Notes: generated by a model from the letters alone, not told the origin. Shown: positions 1 through 5,991, counted from the first letter of the stretch. The stretch is DNA of 45,417 nt from Faecalicatena contorta (GCF_021531995.1 NZ_JAFBIZ010000010.1:1-45417); one strand, 5' to 3'. Made by a program: numbers and translations.

Positions 1-39
1 CTTTCTTGGATGTATGGTTTATAGTTTCTCGTCAACTCT

Positions 40-45
40 ATTATA
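40..45 (-). promoter_or_regulatory. Possible divergent -10 element at the left edge
   Basis: On the minus strand the sequence reads TATAAT here, pointing out of the window to the left. No convincing -35 was found. A promoter divergent from the repressor gene at 157 is common in ImmR-type switch regions, but the partner gene lies outside the window, so this stays tentative. Confidence 0.3.
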
Positions 46-88
46 CCATATCCGGTGAGGGGTTATTTGTTTTTTGTAGTTAAAAAAT

Positions 89-125
89 GCCGTATTTATG
101 CGGCTTGTGGCGTTTCGCAAACGCC
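89..125. promoter_or_regulatory. Two adjacent inverted repeats ahead of the repressor gene
   Basis: GCCG..CGGC at 89-104 and GGCGTTTCGCAAACGCC at 109-125 sit 32 bp before the repressor start. The second has perfect 7-bp arms around CGC. They may be operators for the neighbouring XRE-type repressor or leader hairpins; the sequence alone does not decide. Confidence 0.4.
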
Positions 126-156
126 TAACAAACCATTACTATTAGGAGGGACGGAA

Positions 157-471
157 ATGTCAAAGGAAATAACCAACAGGATTACAGCATTGCTTTCAAG
201 ACTTAATATGAGTCAAAAAGAGTTGTCAGTAGCAACAGGAATAACAGAATCAGCAATTTCACATTATGTGAAAGGTGACCGAGTTCCAAGAGGGGTAAAT
301 CTTATGAAAATTGCAAAAGCACTTGATACAACAGTAGATTATCTTTTGGGAAATGCAGAAGATGATCGTGAAAAAGATTTAAAAGAAGCTAAAACATTAA
401 TTGCAAGAAATGCATCAAAGATGACAAAGGAAGAAAAGATGGAACTGGTAAGTATATTGCTGAGTGAATAG
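157..471 (+). CDS. XRE-family HTH transcriptional regulator (ImmR-like)
   Basis: 104-residue DNA-binding protein. Residues about 6-62 form a Cro/C1-type helix-turn-helix domain (SQKELSVATGITESAISHYVKG covers helices 2-3), followed by a short acidic and basic helical tail. The ATG at 157 is chosen because AGGAGG lies 8 bp upstream; an upstream in-frame start would add a leader through the inverted repeats. The gene ends 11 bp before an ImmA/IrrE-type protease. That pairing is the ICEBs1 ImmR/ImmA arrangement, in which the protease cleaves the repressor to induce a mobile element. No integrase or conjugation gene is visible, so this may be a remnant or an edge of an element continuing to the left. 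Confidence 0.85.
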   Translation: MSKEITNRITALLSRLNMSQKELSVATGITESAISHYVKGDRVPRGVNLMKIAKALDTTVDYLLGNAEDDREKDLKEAKTLIARNASKMTKEEKMELVSILLSE

Positions 472-482
472 CAGGGGGTAAC

Positions 483-1031
483 ATGCGATTATCAGATGAA
501 CAGTATGAAAACATTAAACAGACAGTAATTGATACATTTATAGAGTATGATATTAAGTGTATTCCAATAAATGCATTTGAGATGGCGTTAAAAATGAATT
601 TGAAAATAATTCCATACTCGGCGTTAGAAGATGAAAAGAAAGAAACTGCCTTAAAGATTAGTACAGACGGATATTCTCTTGAAACTAAAGATAATGAGTG
701 GCGTATTTATTACAATGACGCTTGCGAAAATTACGGAAGAATCAATCAAACTATTATGCATGAGATAGGTCATTTTGCTCTTGGGCATATTGATGAAGGT
801 GAAGAGGAAGAGGCAGAAGCCAAGTTTTTTGCAAAATATGCATTAGTGCCACCACCATTGGTTCATAATATGGGCGAAGAAATAACCATCGATAACATAA
901 AGAATAGATTTGATGTTAGTTATCAAGCCGCAAGATATGCGTATACGTATTATTGGAAATGGTTGAATCTTGGAGAAGATGATTACACAGAGTATGAGTT
1001 GAGAATGCTGGATTTGTTTGAAGTCGCTTAA
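483..1031 (+). CDS. ImmA/IrrE-family zinc metallopeptidase
   Basis: 182-residue cytoplasmic protein with the zinc motif HEIGH at residues 93-97, a second histidine shortly after (HFALGH), and the typical downstream EAEAKFFAKYALVP segment that supplies the third ligand and the conserved A-FA-LL-P signature of IrrE/ImmA proteins. Length is close to family norms (150-190). It follows the HTH gene by 11 bp and is very likely co-transcribed. The expected role is proteolysis of the partner repressor under stress, known for ImmA of ICEBs1 and inferred here. AT content is higher than in the housekeeping part of the window, consistent with an acquired segment. Confidence 0.85.
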   Translation: MRLSDEQYENIKQTVIDTFIEYDIKCIPINAFEMALKMNLKIIPYSALEDEKKETALKISTDGYSLETKDNEWRIYYNDACENYGRINQTIMHEIGHFALGHIDEGEEEEAEAKFFAKYALVPPPLVHNMGEEITIDNIKNRFDVSYQAARYAYTYYWKWLNLGEDDYTEYELRMLDLFEVA

Positions 1032-1069
1032 CAGAATATGTGATGGCAGAAATGCTTGATACATAGAAA

Positions 1070-1084
1070 AAAACCAAGCACCGA
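1070..1084 (+). repeat. 15-bp inverted repeat, left copy
   Basis: AAAACCAAGCACCGA is found again, inverted and perfect, at 2292-2306. The pair encloses the two tiny-protein genes and the broken metallopeptidase gene. Confidence 0.6.
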
Positions 1085-1094
1085 AGTACTTGGT
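1073..1094. terminator. Hairpin after the immA-like gene
   Basis: ACCAAG pairs with CTTGGT, continuing through one mismatch to a CGAA tetraloop. A run of seven A precedes it, so it would terminate best on the minus strand; on the plus strand the U-tract is missing. The left arm is part of a 15-bp inverted repeat shared with 2292-2306. Confidence 0.45.
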
Positions 1095-1206
1095 CGCTTG
1101 CTGAAAGTGTTACCACATGTCAGCTGGTTATAAATTATTCTCACAAAATAATTGTAACATTGTGGTACCGCCTTTGCAAGTGAAAACTGAAAAAGGAGGG
1201 ATATCT

Positions 1207-1329
1207 ATGTACATTTTTCGTGCGTGGATTACCACAAAGGATGGCACAAAGATTTATGCAAAAACTTATGGTAAAAGAGCCTTCAGAATTTGGATTGGTC
1301 CAGGTCCTGAACCCGTAAAAGGTAACTAG
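1207..1329 (+). CDS. Tiny basic protein (40 aa), unknown function
   Basis: 40 residues, MYIFRAWITTKDGTK start, with a strong AAAAAGGAGGG ribosome site 6 bp before the ATG. It is rich in aromatic and basic residues (IYAKTYGKRAFRIWI) and has no signal peptide or clear membrane helix. It is followed 72 bp later by a second tiny basic protein, and both carry a DGTK motif. The good ribosome site and separate reading frames argue that both are real. I do not know a function. An earlier in-frame start at 1117 would lack a ribosome site. Confidence 0.6.
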   Translation: MYIFRAWITTKDGTKIYAKTYGKRAFRIWIGPGPEPVKGN

Positions 1330-1341
1330 AGAACTAATGAG

Positions 1342-1365
1342 GCGTATTTTACCAGCTGAATACGC
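1342..1365 (+). other. Hairpin between the two tiny-protein genes
   Basis: GCGTATT (1342-1348) pairs with AATACGC (1359-1365), loop of 10. There is no U-tract, so it is more likely a leader or processing structure than a terminator. Confidence 0.35.
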
Positions 1366-1401
1366 TTCTACGCATCCAGGAAGAAAGGAGTTGTAGAAGC
1401 C

Positions 1402-1521
1402 ATGGCAAAGACGAAGACAAGCACACGAGGTGTGCAGAACAAGAAAATCGTTGTAGTGAAACCATACAAGAGAAGTGACGGGACTAAGGTTGGCGGCCAC
1501 AGAAGATCTACACCGAACTAA
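1402..1521 (+). CDS. Tiny basic protein (39 aa) with Y-x-R-x-DGT-x-V-x-x-H-x-RS motif
   Basis: 39 residues beginning MAKTKTSTRG and ending GGHRRSTPN. A GAAAGGAG ribosome site lies upstream of the ATG at 1402. The middle and end (KPYKRSDGTKVGGHRRSTPN) match a short motif that I recognise from many small bacterial and phage proteins, of the type Y-R-DGT-V-H-RS-P; its function is unknown to me. The pI is very high, so nucleic-acid binding is possible but is a guess. An apparent intrinsic terminator begins right after the stop codon, suggesting that the 1207-1521 pair is its own transcription unit. Confidence 0.6.
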   Translation: MAKTKTSTRGVQNKKIVVVKPYKRSDGTKVGGHRRSTPN

Positions 1522-1529
1522 TGAAAAGA

Positions 1530-1555
1530 GGCATCCTGAAGGGTGCCTTTGGTAT
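1530..1555 (+). terminator. Intrinsic terminator after the tiny-protein pair
   Basis: GGCATCC pairs with GGGTGCC across a TGAA tetraloop (1530-1547) and is followed by TTTGGTATTTT. It sits between the stop at 1521 and the ribosome site of the next gene, and rules out the upstream start at 1521 for that gene. Confidence 0.65.
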
Positions 1556-1583
1556 TTTACTGATAATACTTAAGGAGAAAAAT

Positions 1584-2261
1584 ATGAGATATAAAGAATG
1601 CAAGATGATAAATGGAAAAAGGGTGTACATTAGTTTTGGCATGCATTCAAAATGTAAAAAGCATGCAATAAAGATGGTTTTAAAAACTGTAGAGATATAC
1701 ATGAATCTTTTTCCTGGAATTGATTTAAAGTATATTGGAGATTCCCTTTCGGTGAAAGAGTATGATGATATTTATGGTGTAGAAAGATATACAGAAGATG
1801 CAATGGGGAGTAAAGTATTTATGGATATAAACTCCCCAGACATACATGCAGTATTTACAACAATAGGATTTAATTCTGGTTGTATAGTATTTAATGCATA
1901 TAATTTTAATAGTTTGTCTCTTTTGCCGTGGTTAAATTATAAAAATCGGAAGCCAGAAGCTGATATTGAAGGAAAAGAAAAATACCATGGAATTAAGGGC
2001 ATGAAAAGAATAGAGGATTATGACTAACTAGAGTTGACGGTTGTTCATGAAATAGGACATGCTATTGAACGCAAATACGGCATATATAATGATCAAAATA
2101 TGAAAGAGCTATTTGAAAAATACAAGGAAGAATGGAAAACTGTTTTTGAAAACGATGATATACATGAATTTATAGCGATAGGATTTATGGTTAGCGAGTT
2201 GGTAAAAGATAATCAAGTGGCAAACAAAATCAGAGAGATAATTAATGAAAGACTAAAATAA
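1584..2261 (+). pseudogene. Zinc metallopeptidase-like gene interrupted by one in-frame stop codon
   Basis: From the ATG at 1584 (TAAGGAG 7 bp upstream) the frame is open for 147 codons to a TAA at 2025-2027. The same frame resumes at once and carries LELTVVHEIGHAIERKYG, with an HExxH zinc motif, then about 60 residues including IHEFIAIGF, whose glutamate could be the third zinc ligand of a gluzincin. It stops at 2261. A single base change would restore a 225-residue protein. Both halves lack the other's essential parts. The downstream half has only a TTG at 2034 as a possible start and no ribosome site. I call it a nonsense-inactivated pseudogene. Recoding or a sequencing error are alternatives. 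Confidence 0.7.
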
Positions 2262-2291
2262 AGTACTCTATACAGAGGTGTCATATCACAA

Positions 2292-2306
2292 TCGGTGCTT
2301 GGTTTT
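2292..2306 (-). repeat. 15-bp inverted repeat, right copy
   Basis: TCGGTGCTTGGTTTT, the exact reverse complement of 1070-1084, about 30 bp after the end of the broken metallopeptidase gene. Confidence 0.6.
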
Positions 2307-2310
2307 CTAA

Positions 2311-2343
2311 TATCGTGGATTAGTTGGAATGTGTAACACGATA
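2311..2343. repeat. 7-bp inverted repeat TATCGTG / CACGATA
   Basis: Perfect arms at 2311-2317 and 2337-2343 in the gene-free stretch before the toxin promoter. It may be a weak terminator or binding site. Nothing else was recognised in 2262-2368. Confidence 0.3.
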
Positions 2344-2368
2344 TAAAGCTGAAGATGGCAGCAGGACA

Positions 2369-2397
2369 TTGAATCTCTGATTGGAATATGATAAAAT
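2369..2397 (+). promoter_or_regulatory. Promoter of the type I toxin mRNA
   Basis: TTGAAT (2369-2374), 17-bp spacer, TAAAAT (2392-2397), with a TG two bases before the -10 (extended -10). The predicted start is near 2404, right at the left arm of the long inverted repeat, so the arm would form the mRNA 5' end. Confidence 0.65.
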
Positions 2398-2406
2398 CTC
2401 GGCATG

Positions 2407-2432
2407 GGAAACCAGAGCGAGGCGGCTTACCC
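2407..2432 (+). repeat. Long-range inverted repeat, 5' arm (toxin mRNA 5' end)
   Basis: GGAAACC (2407-2413) and GGCGGCTTACCC (2421-2432) are complementary to the segment at 2630-2651 downstream of the toxin gene. In the mRNA the two ends could pair, a known way of keeping type I toxin mRNAs untranslated. Confidence 0.65.
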
Positions 2433-2439
2433 TTCTTTA

Positions 2440-2474
2440 CGGAGGGAACACCCTCCGGACGAAAGAAAGGAGGG
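2440..2474 (+). promoter_or_regulatory. Switch-like hairpin: CCCTCC can pair with a decoy or with the ribosome site
   Basis: CGGAGGG (2440-2446) and CCCTCCG (2451-2457) form a perfect 7-bp stem with an AACA loop. The same CCCTCC is complementary to GGAGGG at 2469-2474, which is the toxin's ribosome-binding site. The two pairings are mutually exclusive, giving an open and a closed form. Confidence 0.55.
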
Positions 2475-2481
2475 CGATAGC

Positions 2482-2574
2482 ATGGTTACATATTCTGATC
2501 TGATTCAGTTTTGTATACTCTTGGTTGCCCTTGTGGGTCTGTGCTATCAGATTTTCAAGGGGACACGAAAATAG
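2482..2574 (+). CDS. Small hydrophobic holin-like toxin (type I toxin-antitoxin)
   Basis: 30 residues: a short polar start MVTYSDL, one hydrophobic membrane helix (about residues 8-25, IQFCILLVALVGLCYQIF) and a basic end KGTRK. This MVTY-(D/E)-L-helix-basic-tail plan is that of the Hol_Tox / TxpA-Fst-like group of type I toxins in Firmicutes. It acts, if active, by inserting into the cell's own membrane. A strong AAAGGAGGG ribosome site precedes the ATG. The surrounding signals support a type I locus: a toxin promoter at 2369, end-to-end complementarity in the mRNA, a structured leader and a convergent antisense promoter. It was assigned from features rather than alignment; a stand-alone small membrane protein is the alternative. 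Confidence 0.75.
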   Translation: MVTYSDLIQFCILLVALVGLCYQIFKGTRK

Positions 2575-2601
2575 CCGCCATTACTGCGAATAATGACGGC
2601 T
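2573..2601. terminator. Hairpin at the toxin stop codon, terminator for the antisense RNA
   Basis: AGCCG.CATTA pairs with TAATG.CGGCT with one internal mismatch and a 7-base loop. On the minus strand ATTTTCGT follows, suited to termination; on the plus strand the tail is GTTGTAAAA, a poor U-tract. Confidence 0.6.
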
Positions 2602-2629
2602 GTTGTAAAATAGCTTTAACATTATAATC

Positions 2630-2652
2630 GGGTAAGCCGCTTCCGGTTTCCC
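2630..2652 (+). repeat. Long-range inverted repeat, 3' arm
   Basis: GGGTAAGCCGC (2630-2640), then GGTTTCC(C) at 2645-2652, complementary to 2407-2432 with a small internal asymmetry. It lies between the toxin hairpin and the antisense promoter, and CTCTTTGTGTCTTT follows, so it could also help end the toxin mRNA. Confidence 0.65.
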
Positions 2653-2665
2653 TCTTTGTGTCTTT

Positions 2666-2694
2666 AATATAGCATATCTGGCAGCAGGACGCAA
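2666..2694 (-). promoter_or_regulatory. Promoter of the antisense RNA
   Basis: Read on the minus strand: TTGCGT (2694-2689), 17-bp spacer, TATATT (2671-2666), with TG before the -10. It faces the toxin gene. A perfect 14-bp palindrome GCTCAAAATTGAGC lies at 2701-2714, just upstream of this promoter, and might be a regulator site. Confidence 0.65.
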
Positions 2695-2739
2695 GAATAA
2701 GCTCAAAATTGAGCATGTTCCTAAAATGGGAATAGGGTC

Positions 2740-2826
2740 TTAAAACGCGACCCCATAAAGGGTGGATTCTTTAACCATATTGTCGAGGTCAACCACTTTT
2801 TCCCCATACTGGCAAACCCCGCTGCA
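2740..2826 (-). pseudogene. Possible short coding remnant downstream of the surface protein gene
   Basis: A 27-codon open stretch on the minus strand reads ...GEKVVDLDNMVKESTLYGVAF and stops at 2740. It has no start codon and no ribosome site. The composition looks protein-like, as the C-terminal end of a larger lost gene, but I cannot name the family. The rest of 2700-2836 shows nothing else that I recognise. Confidence 0.25.
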
Positions 2827-2836
2827 TAATCAATTA

Positions 2837-4810
2837 TCAGTTATTTCTTCGTCTGTAAACTATCATACCCGTCAGGACAGTTCCGCTTAAGAATATCAAA
2901 GCAATCCATACTTCCATCATAAAATTGCTGCCTGTCTCAGGAGCCTTTTTAACAGCAGACTGGTTAGAGGTATTAATTTGCTTATCCTTATCGGAAGTCT
3001 GACTGCCACCTTTATTTTCCGACTCCATCACCTTTTCCGTCCATTTTGCCTGTAATGTGATATCGCTGGTAATAAAAGTGTTAAAATCAAACAGGTTTTC
3101 TCCCAGATACCATCCTGCAAAAACACATCCTTCCTTCGTAGGATCTGCCGGTCTCTCTATGGAAGAATTATAAGGTATCATTATCTGCTCAACTGCAGTT
3201 CCACCATCGGAATCAAAAGAAACGGTACGATATCCCATCAGTTCTTCAAAAGTCTGGCTGAGAAACGGTTCCATATCCGGAACTTCTGCAACTTTGACGT
3301 AAAGATATTGCAAAGCCTCTGCTTTTCCGGCCTGTACTTTTTTAGATTGAAAATTGGTAATATTTACATCCAACTGCTTCAGGAGATCTATAAAATATTT
3401 TTTCTGATCCGGAGTCTCTGCTAATGCTTCAATTACTTTACCGCATGGCGTTGTCATAACTGCCTGCACCATTTCGGAATCCGGATTGTTAATATCCGGG
3501 CTAAACTGCTCTTCCAAATTCATCAATGCATCTCTTCCCTCCGGATTCATTGAAATAGCCTCTATCAATGCTCCCAAACTCTTTACAGCAGCAGCCTGCA
3601 CACGTTCGGAAGGATTTACCGGTTTAGAGCCAAGATAACCTTCAAACAACTCACACAACCCCGATCCCATTTCCGGCTGTCTCGCTACATTCAGGTAAAG
3701 ATAGGACAATGCTTCTGCTCTTGCCTCCTGTACCATTTCGGAATCCAGATTGTTAATATCCGGGCTAAGCTGTTCTTCCAAATCCAACAACTTACTCTTT
3801 GTCTCCGGCTGATGTGAAATCGCTTCCATCAATGCTCCCAAACTCTTTACAGCAGCTGCCTGTACACGTTCGGAAGGATTTACCGGTTTAGAGCCAAGAA
3901 AACCTTCAAACAATTCACACAACCCCGATCCCATTTCCGGCTGTCTCGCTACATTCAGGTAAAGATAGGACAATGCTTCTGCTCTTGCCTCCTGTACCAT
4001 TTCGGAATCCAAATTGTTAATATCCGGGCTAAGCTGTTCTTCCAAATCCAACAACTTACTCTTTGTCTCCGGCTGATGTGAAATCGCTTCCATCAATGCT
4101 CCCAAACTCTTTACAGCAGCTGCCTGCACACGTTCGGAAGGATTTACCGGTTTCCCGCCAAGATAATCTTCAAACAACTCACACAACAAAGATTCTATTT
4201 CCGGCTGTTTCGCTACACTCAGGTAAAGATCAGCCAATGCTTCTGCTCGTGCCGCCTGTACCATTTCGGAATCCAGATTGACAATATCCGGGCTGAGTCG
4301 CTCTTCCAAATCCAAAAACGTATCTGTTGCCTCCGGATTCATTGAAATTGCTTTCAGCAATGCGCCAAAACTTTTTACAGCAGCTGCCTGCACGCGTTCG
4401 GATGGATTTACCGGTTTTCCGCCAAAATAACTTTCAAACAGCTCACATAACCCGGATTCCATTTCCGGCTGTTTCGCTACACTCAGGTAAAGATCAGCCA
4501 ATGCTTCTGCTCTTGCCTCCTGTACCTTCTCACTTTCCAGATTTTGAATTGGAAGACTTAAATTTTCTTTTACAGATAAAAGAGTATCTTTACTCTCCGG
4601 CTGAACAGCTATACTATAGATTAATTCTCCATAGCTTCTGGCAACAGCAGCATCCACATCATCCTGTCCCACCTCTGCATTCATTGGGGATGTCTGCAAT
4701 TCCTCTGTTGCTGATGCTTTCACTGACAAAATTCCTGATGCCAGACATATCCCGCATAAAACCGCCAAAACTCTCTTTCCCTTTTTCAACAAACCTTTCT
4801 CTCCTTTCAT
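2837..4810 (-). CDS. Sortase-anchored, repeat-rich cell-surface protein
   Basis: 657 residues. Residues 1-33 are a signal peptide (KKGKRVLAVLCGICLASGILSVKASA). Residues about 49-526 contain eleven related 44-residue helical units, mostly arranged as 88-residue pairs (boundaries near 137, 225, 313, 401), resembling HEAT/ARM-like solenoids in pattern. Residues 527-593 match an InlB B-repeat/Flg_new module (TVSFDSDGGTAV...GWY...AKW). A low-complexity linker follows, then APETG at 623-627, a hydrophobic helix and the RRR tail, a sortase signal with A in place of L. AAAGGAG inside the first codons lies 8 bp before a TTG at 4792, which may be the true start. Binding partner unknown. The gene has its own promoter and sits in a rearranged region. 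Confidence 0.85.
   Translation of the reverse strand: MKGEKGLLKKGKRVLAVLCGICLASGILSVKASATEELQTSPMNAEVGQDDVDAAVARSYGELIYSIAVQPESKDTLLSVKENLSLPIQNLESEKVQEARAEALADLYLSVAKQPEMESGLCELFESYFGGKPVNPSERVQAAAVKSFGALLKAISMNPEATDTFLDLEERLSPDIVNLDSEMVQAARAEALADLYLSVAKQPEIESLLCELFEDYLGGKPVNPSERVQAAAVKSLGALMEAISHQPETKSKLLDLEEQLSPDINNLDSEMVQEARAEALSYLYLNVARQPEMGSGLCELFEGFLGSKPVNPSERVQAAAVKSLGALMEAISHQPETKSKLLDLEEQLSPDINNLDSEMVQEARAEALSYLYLNVARQPEMGSGLCELFEGYLGSKPVNPSERVQAAAVKSLGALIEAISMNPEGRDALMNLEEQFSPDINNPDSEMVQAVMTTPCGKVIEALAETPDQKKYFIDLLKQLDVNITNFQSKKVQAGKAEALQYLYVKVAEVPDMEPFLSQTFEELMGYRTVSFDSDGGTAVEQIMIPYNSSIERPADPTKEGCVFAGWYLGENLFDFNTFITSDITLQAKWTEKVMESENKGGSQTSDKDKQINTSNQSAVKKAPETGSNFMMEVWIALIFLSGTVLTGMIVYRRRNN
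3611..4138 (-). repeat. Two nearly identical 264-bp tandem units inside the surface protein gene
   Basis: Units for residues 225-312 (3875-4138) and 313-400 (3611-3874) differ at only a few bases, including one F/Y change, while flanking units have diverged clearly. This points to a recent duplication and a site prone to length change by recombination. Confidence 0.8.
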
Positions 4811-4868
4811 TCCTGCTCTTTATTTCTGCAATTTAAAAATCATACCAAATGTTTTATAATCAGTTCAT

Positions 4869-4898
4869 ATTATAGCAATATTTCATTGTATATACCAA
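4869..4898 (-). promoter_or_regulatory. Promoter of the surface protein gene
   Basis: Minus strand: TTGGTA (4898-4893), 18-bp spacer, TATAAT (4874-4869), preceded by TGC (extended -10). The -35 touches the stop codon of the gene fragment at 4899. Confidence 0.6.
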
Positions 4899-5115
4899 TT
4901 AAAAATATTCCAGATTTTCTCCCATAATTATATCAAGTTTTGAATAATATTTTTCTTTTTTTATCGTCTTACCATAGCAGATATTTTCAAAAAGAAGTCT
5001 GCATGCCAGATATGTCTGGGCTTCCAGGTTCTGGAAAACAACAGCATCTATCGTATTATCGGCAATATAACTGCGAATCTCCGGGAAAAGGTCGATTCCG
5101 ACCAGTTTCAGATCT
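4899..5115 (-). pseudogene. 3' fragment of a periplasmic-binding-protein-like gene (LacI-type regulator or sugar-binding protein)
   Basis: The minus strand here has an open frame without a start, reading about 70 residues: DLKLVGIDLFPEIRSYI, then IDAVVFQNLEAQTYLACRLLFENI, ending ENLEYF and TAA at 4899. That is the last strands and helices of the type I periplasmic-binding fold (the x-VGxDLFPE-x-x-xI-x-x-x-x-IDAV-xQ-x-x-x-QxYLA pattern) seen in LacI/GntR-type regulators and sugar-binding proteins. Everything upstream is missing: the frame runs directly into the symporter fragment on the opposite strand. This is a rearrangement scar. Family is inferred from the pattern, and which of the two classes it belonged to is open. 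Confidence 0.6.
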
Positions 5116-5969
5116 TCACGATGTCTGGCGCGAACAACCTTAGATATCAGTTCCAGTTGGCAGGTTTTATTGTTCCGATTCAGACACTTGCCTTCCTGTT
5201 CGCAGGTATCTGCCTCTTTACAACGTTTGGTGGAAAGACATTTGAAAACTCTGACTATGTAATGCTTACTTTTATTACACAGTATCTTCCGGTAGGGATT
5301 GCCGGATTGGTCACTGCAGGTGTTTTTGCCGCAGGTATGTCCAGTGTTGACTCTGCTTTGAATTCACTTGCAACCGTAACGATTAATGATTTCTATAAAA
5401 AATGGAAACCGGAAGCAACAGATGAACAATGTCTGAAAGTATCACGCTATATGACATTATTCTGGGGTGTTTTTGCAACAATATTTGCTTTGTTCCTCGG
5501 AGGACTCGGAACTGTACTTGACATCATAAATGTGATTGGACCAATGTTCTATCCATGTATGCTCAGTGCATTTACACTCGCTGTATTCTGTAAAAAAGGA
5601 AATGAAAAGGGCTGTATTGCAGCGATTATTACTGGCCTTATAGTAGACCTTTATATGTTCCTCTGTACAGATATTGGATCTTTGTGGTGGAATTTCTTTG
5701 GTTTCCTGGTAGCGTTTGCAGTGGGTTATATTGTAAGTATTCTTACAAATCGCAGGGAAGCACAGAAAGAAGTTGTCGGAGAATTTGCATTTGAGACAGC
5801 AACCGGAGATCAGCTGACAATCAGCAATGTGATGCAGATTGTCGTTGCAGGAAAGATTGAAGAAAAAGATGCTGATGGTTACTATGTTGTTCCTGGAAAA
5901 CTGGACAAGATCGGATATGCATTGATTGCGTTCTTTGTAATTCAGTGTATTATCCTTGCATTAATCTAA
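5103..5969 (+). pseudogene. C-terminal part of a sodium:solute symporter (SSS family), 5' truncated
   Basis: About 285 residues from SGANNLRYQFQLAGFIVP onward, including the SSS signature-like AAGMSSVDSALNSLATVTINDFYKKW and about six remaining hydrophobic helices. Intact SSS transporters are near 500 residues with 11-13 helices, so the first half is missing. Upstream bases belong to an oppositely oriented gene fragment. An ATG at 5121 exists but has no ribosome site. No function is expected from the half transporter. The next gene, 22 bp downstream, was probably its operon partner and is itself frameshifted. Confidence 0.75.
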
Positions 5970-5991
5970 TCAAAATCGAGGTGAAGATCGG

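Larger units (their letters stand above)
2566..2659 (-). ncRNA. Predicted antisense RNA (antitoxin) overlapping the toxin 3' end
   Basis: Its promoter on the minus strand is at 2666-2694. The RNA would start near 2659, run across the 3' arm of the inverted repeat, and end after the hairpin at 2573-2601, which on this strand is followed by ATTTTCGT. The size is about 95 nt. It is fully complementary to the 3' untranslated part and last codons of the toxin mRNA, so it could compete with the 5'-3' mRNA pairing or trigger RNase III cleavage. Predicted from sequence only. Confidence 0.6.

Noticed and set aside
1161-1172. T-box-like TGTGGTACCGCC near 1161
   Set aside because: It resembles the T-box core TGGTACCGC, but no specifier stem, terminator or aminoacyl-tRNA-related gene follows; the next gene is a 40-residue protein. 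A relic is possible, but support is too weak.
1521-1583. Start of the metallopeptidase gene at the ATG at 1521
   Set aside because: This stretch forms an intrinsic terminator (1530-1555), and a proper ribosome site precedes the ATG at 1584.
2025-2030. Programmed stop-codon readthrough (TAA followed by CTAG)
   Set aside because: The CTAG context is known to help UGA readthrough in animals, not UAA in bacteria. A nonsense mutation is the simpler explanation.
4063-4836. Long open frames on the plus strand opposite the surface protein repeats
   Set aside because: They mirror the repeat period of the real minus-strand gene, lack ribosome sites and encode Pro/Ser/Leu-rich nonsense.
4940-5143. 67-residue plus-strand frame ahead of the symporter
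   Set aside because: No ribosome site; the stretch is better explained as the antisense of a binding-protein-like gene fragment.
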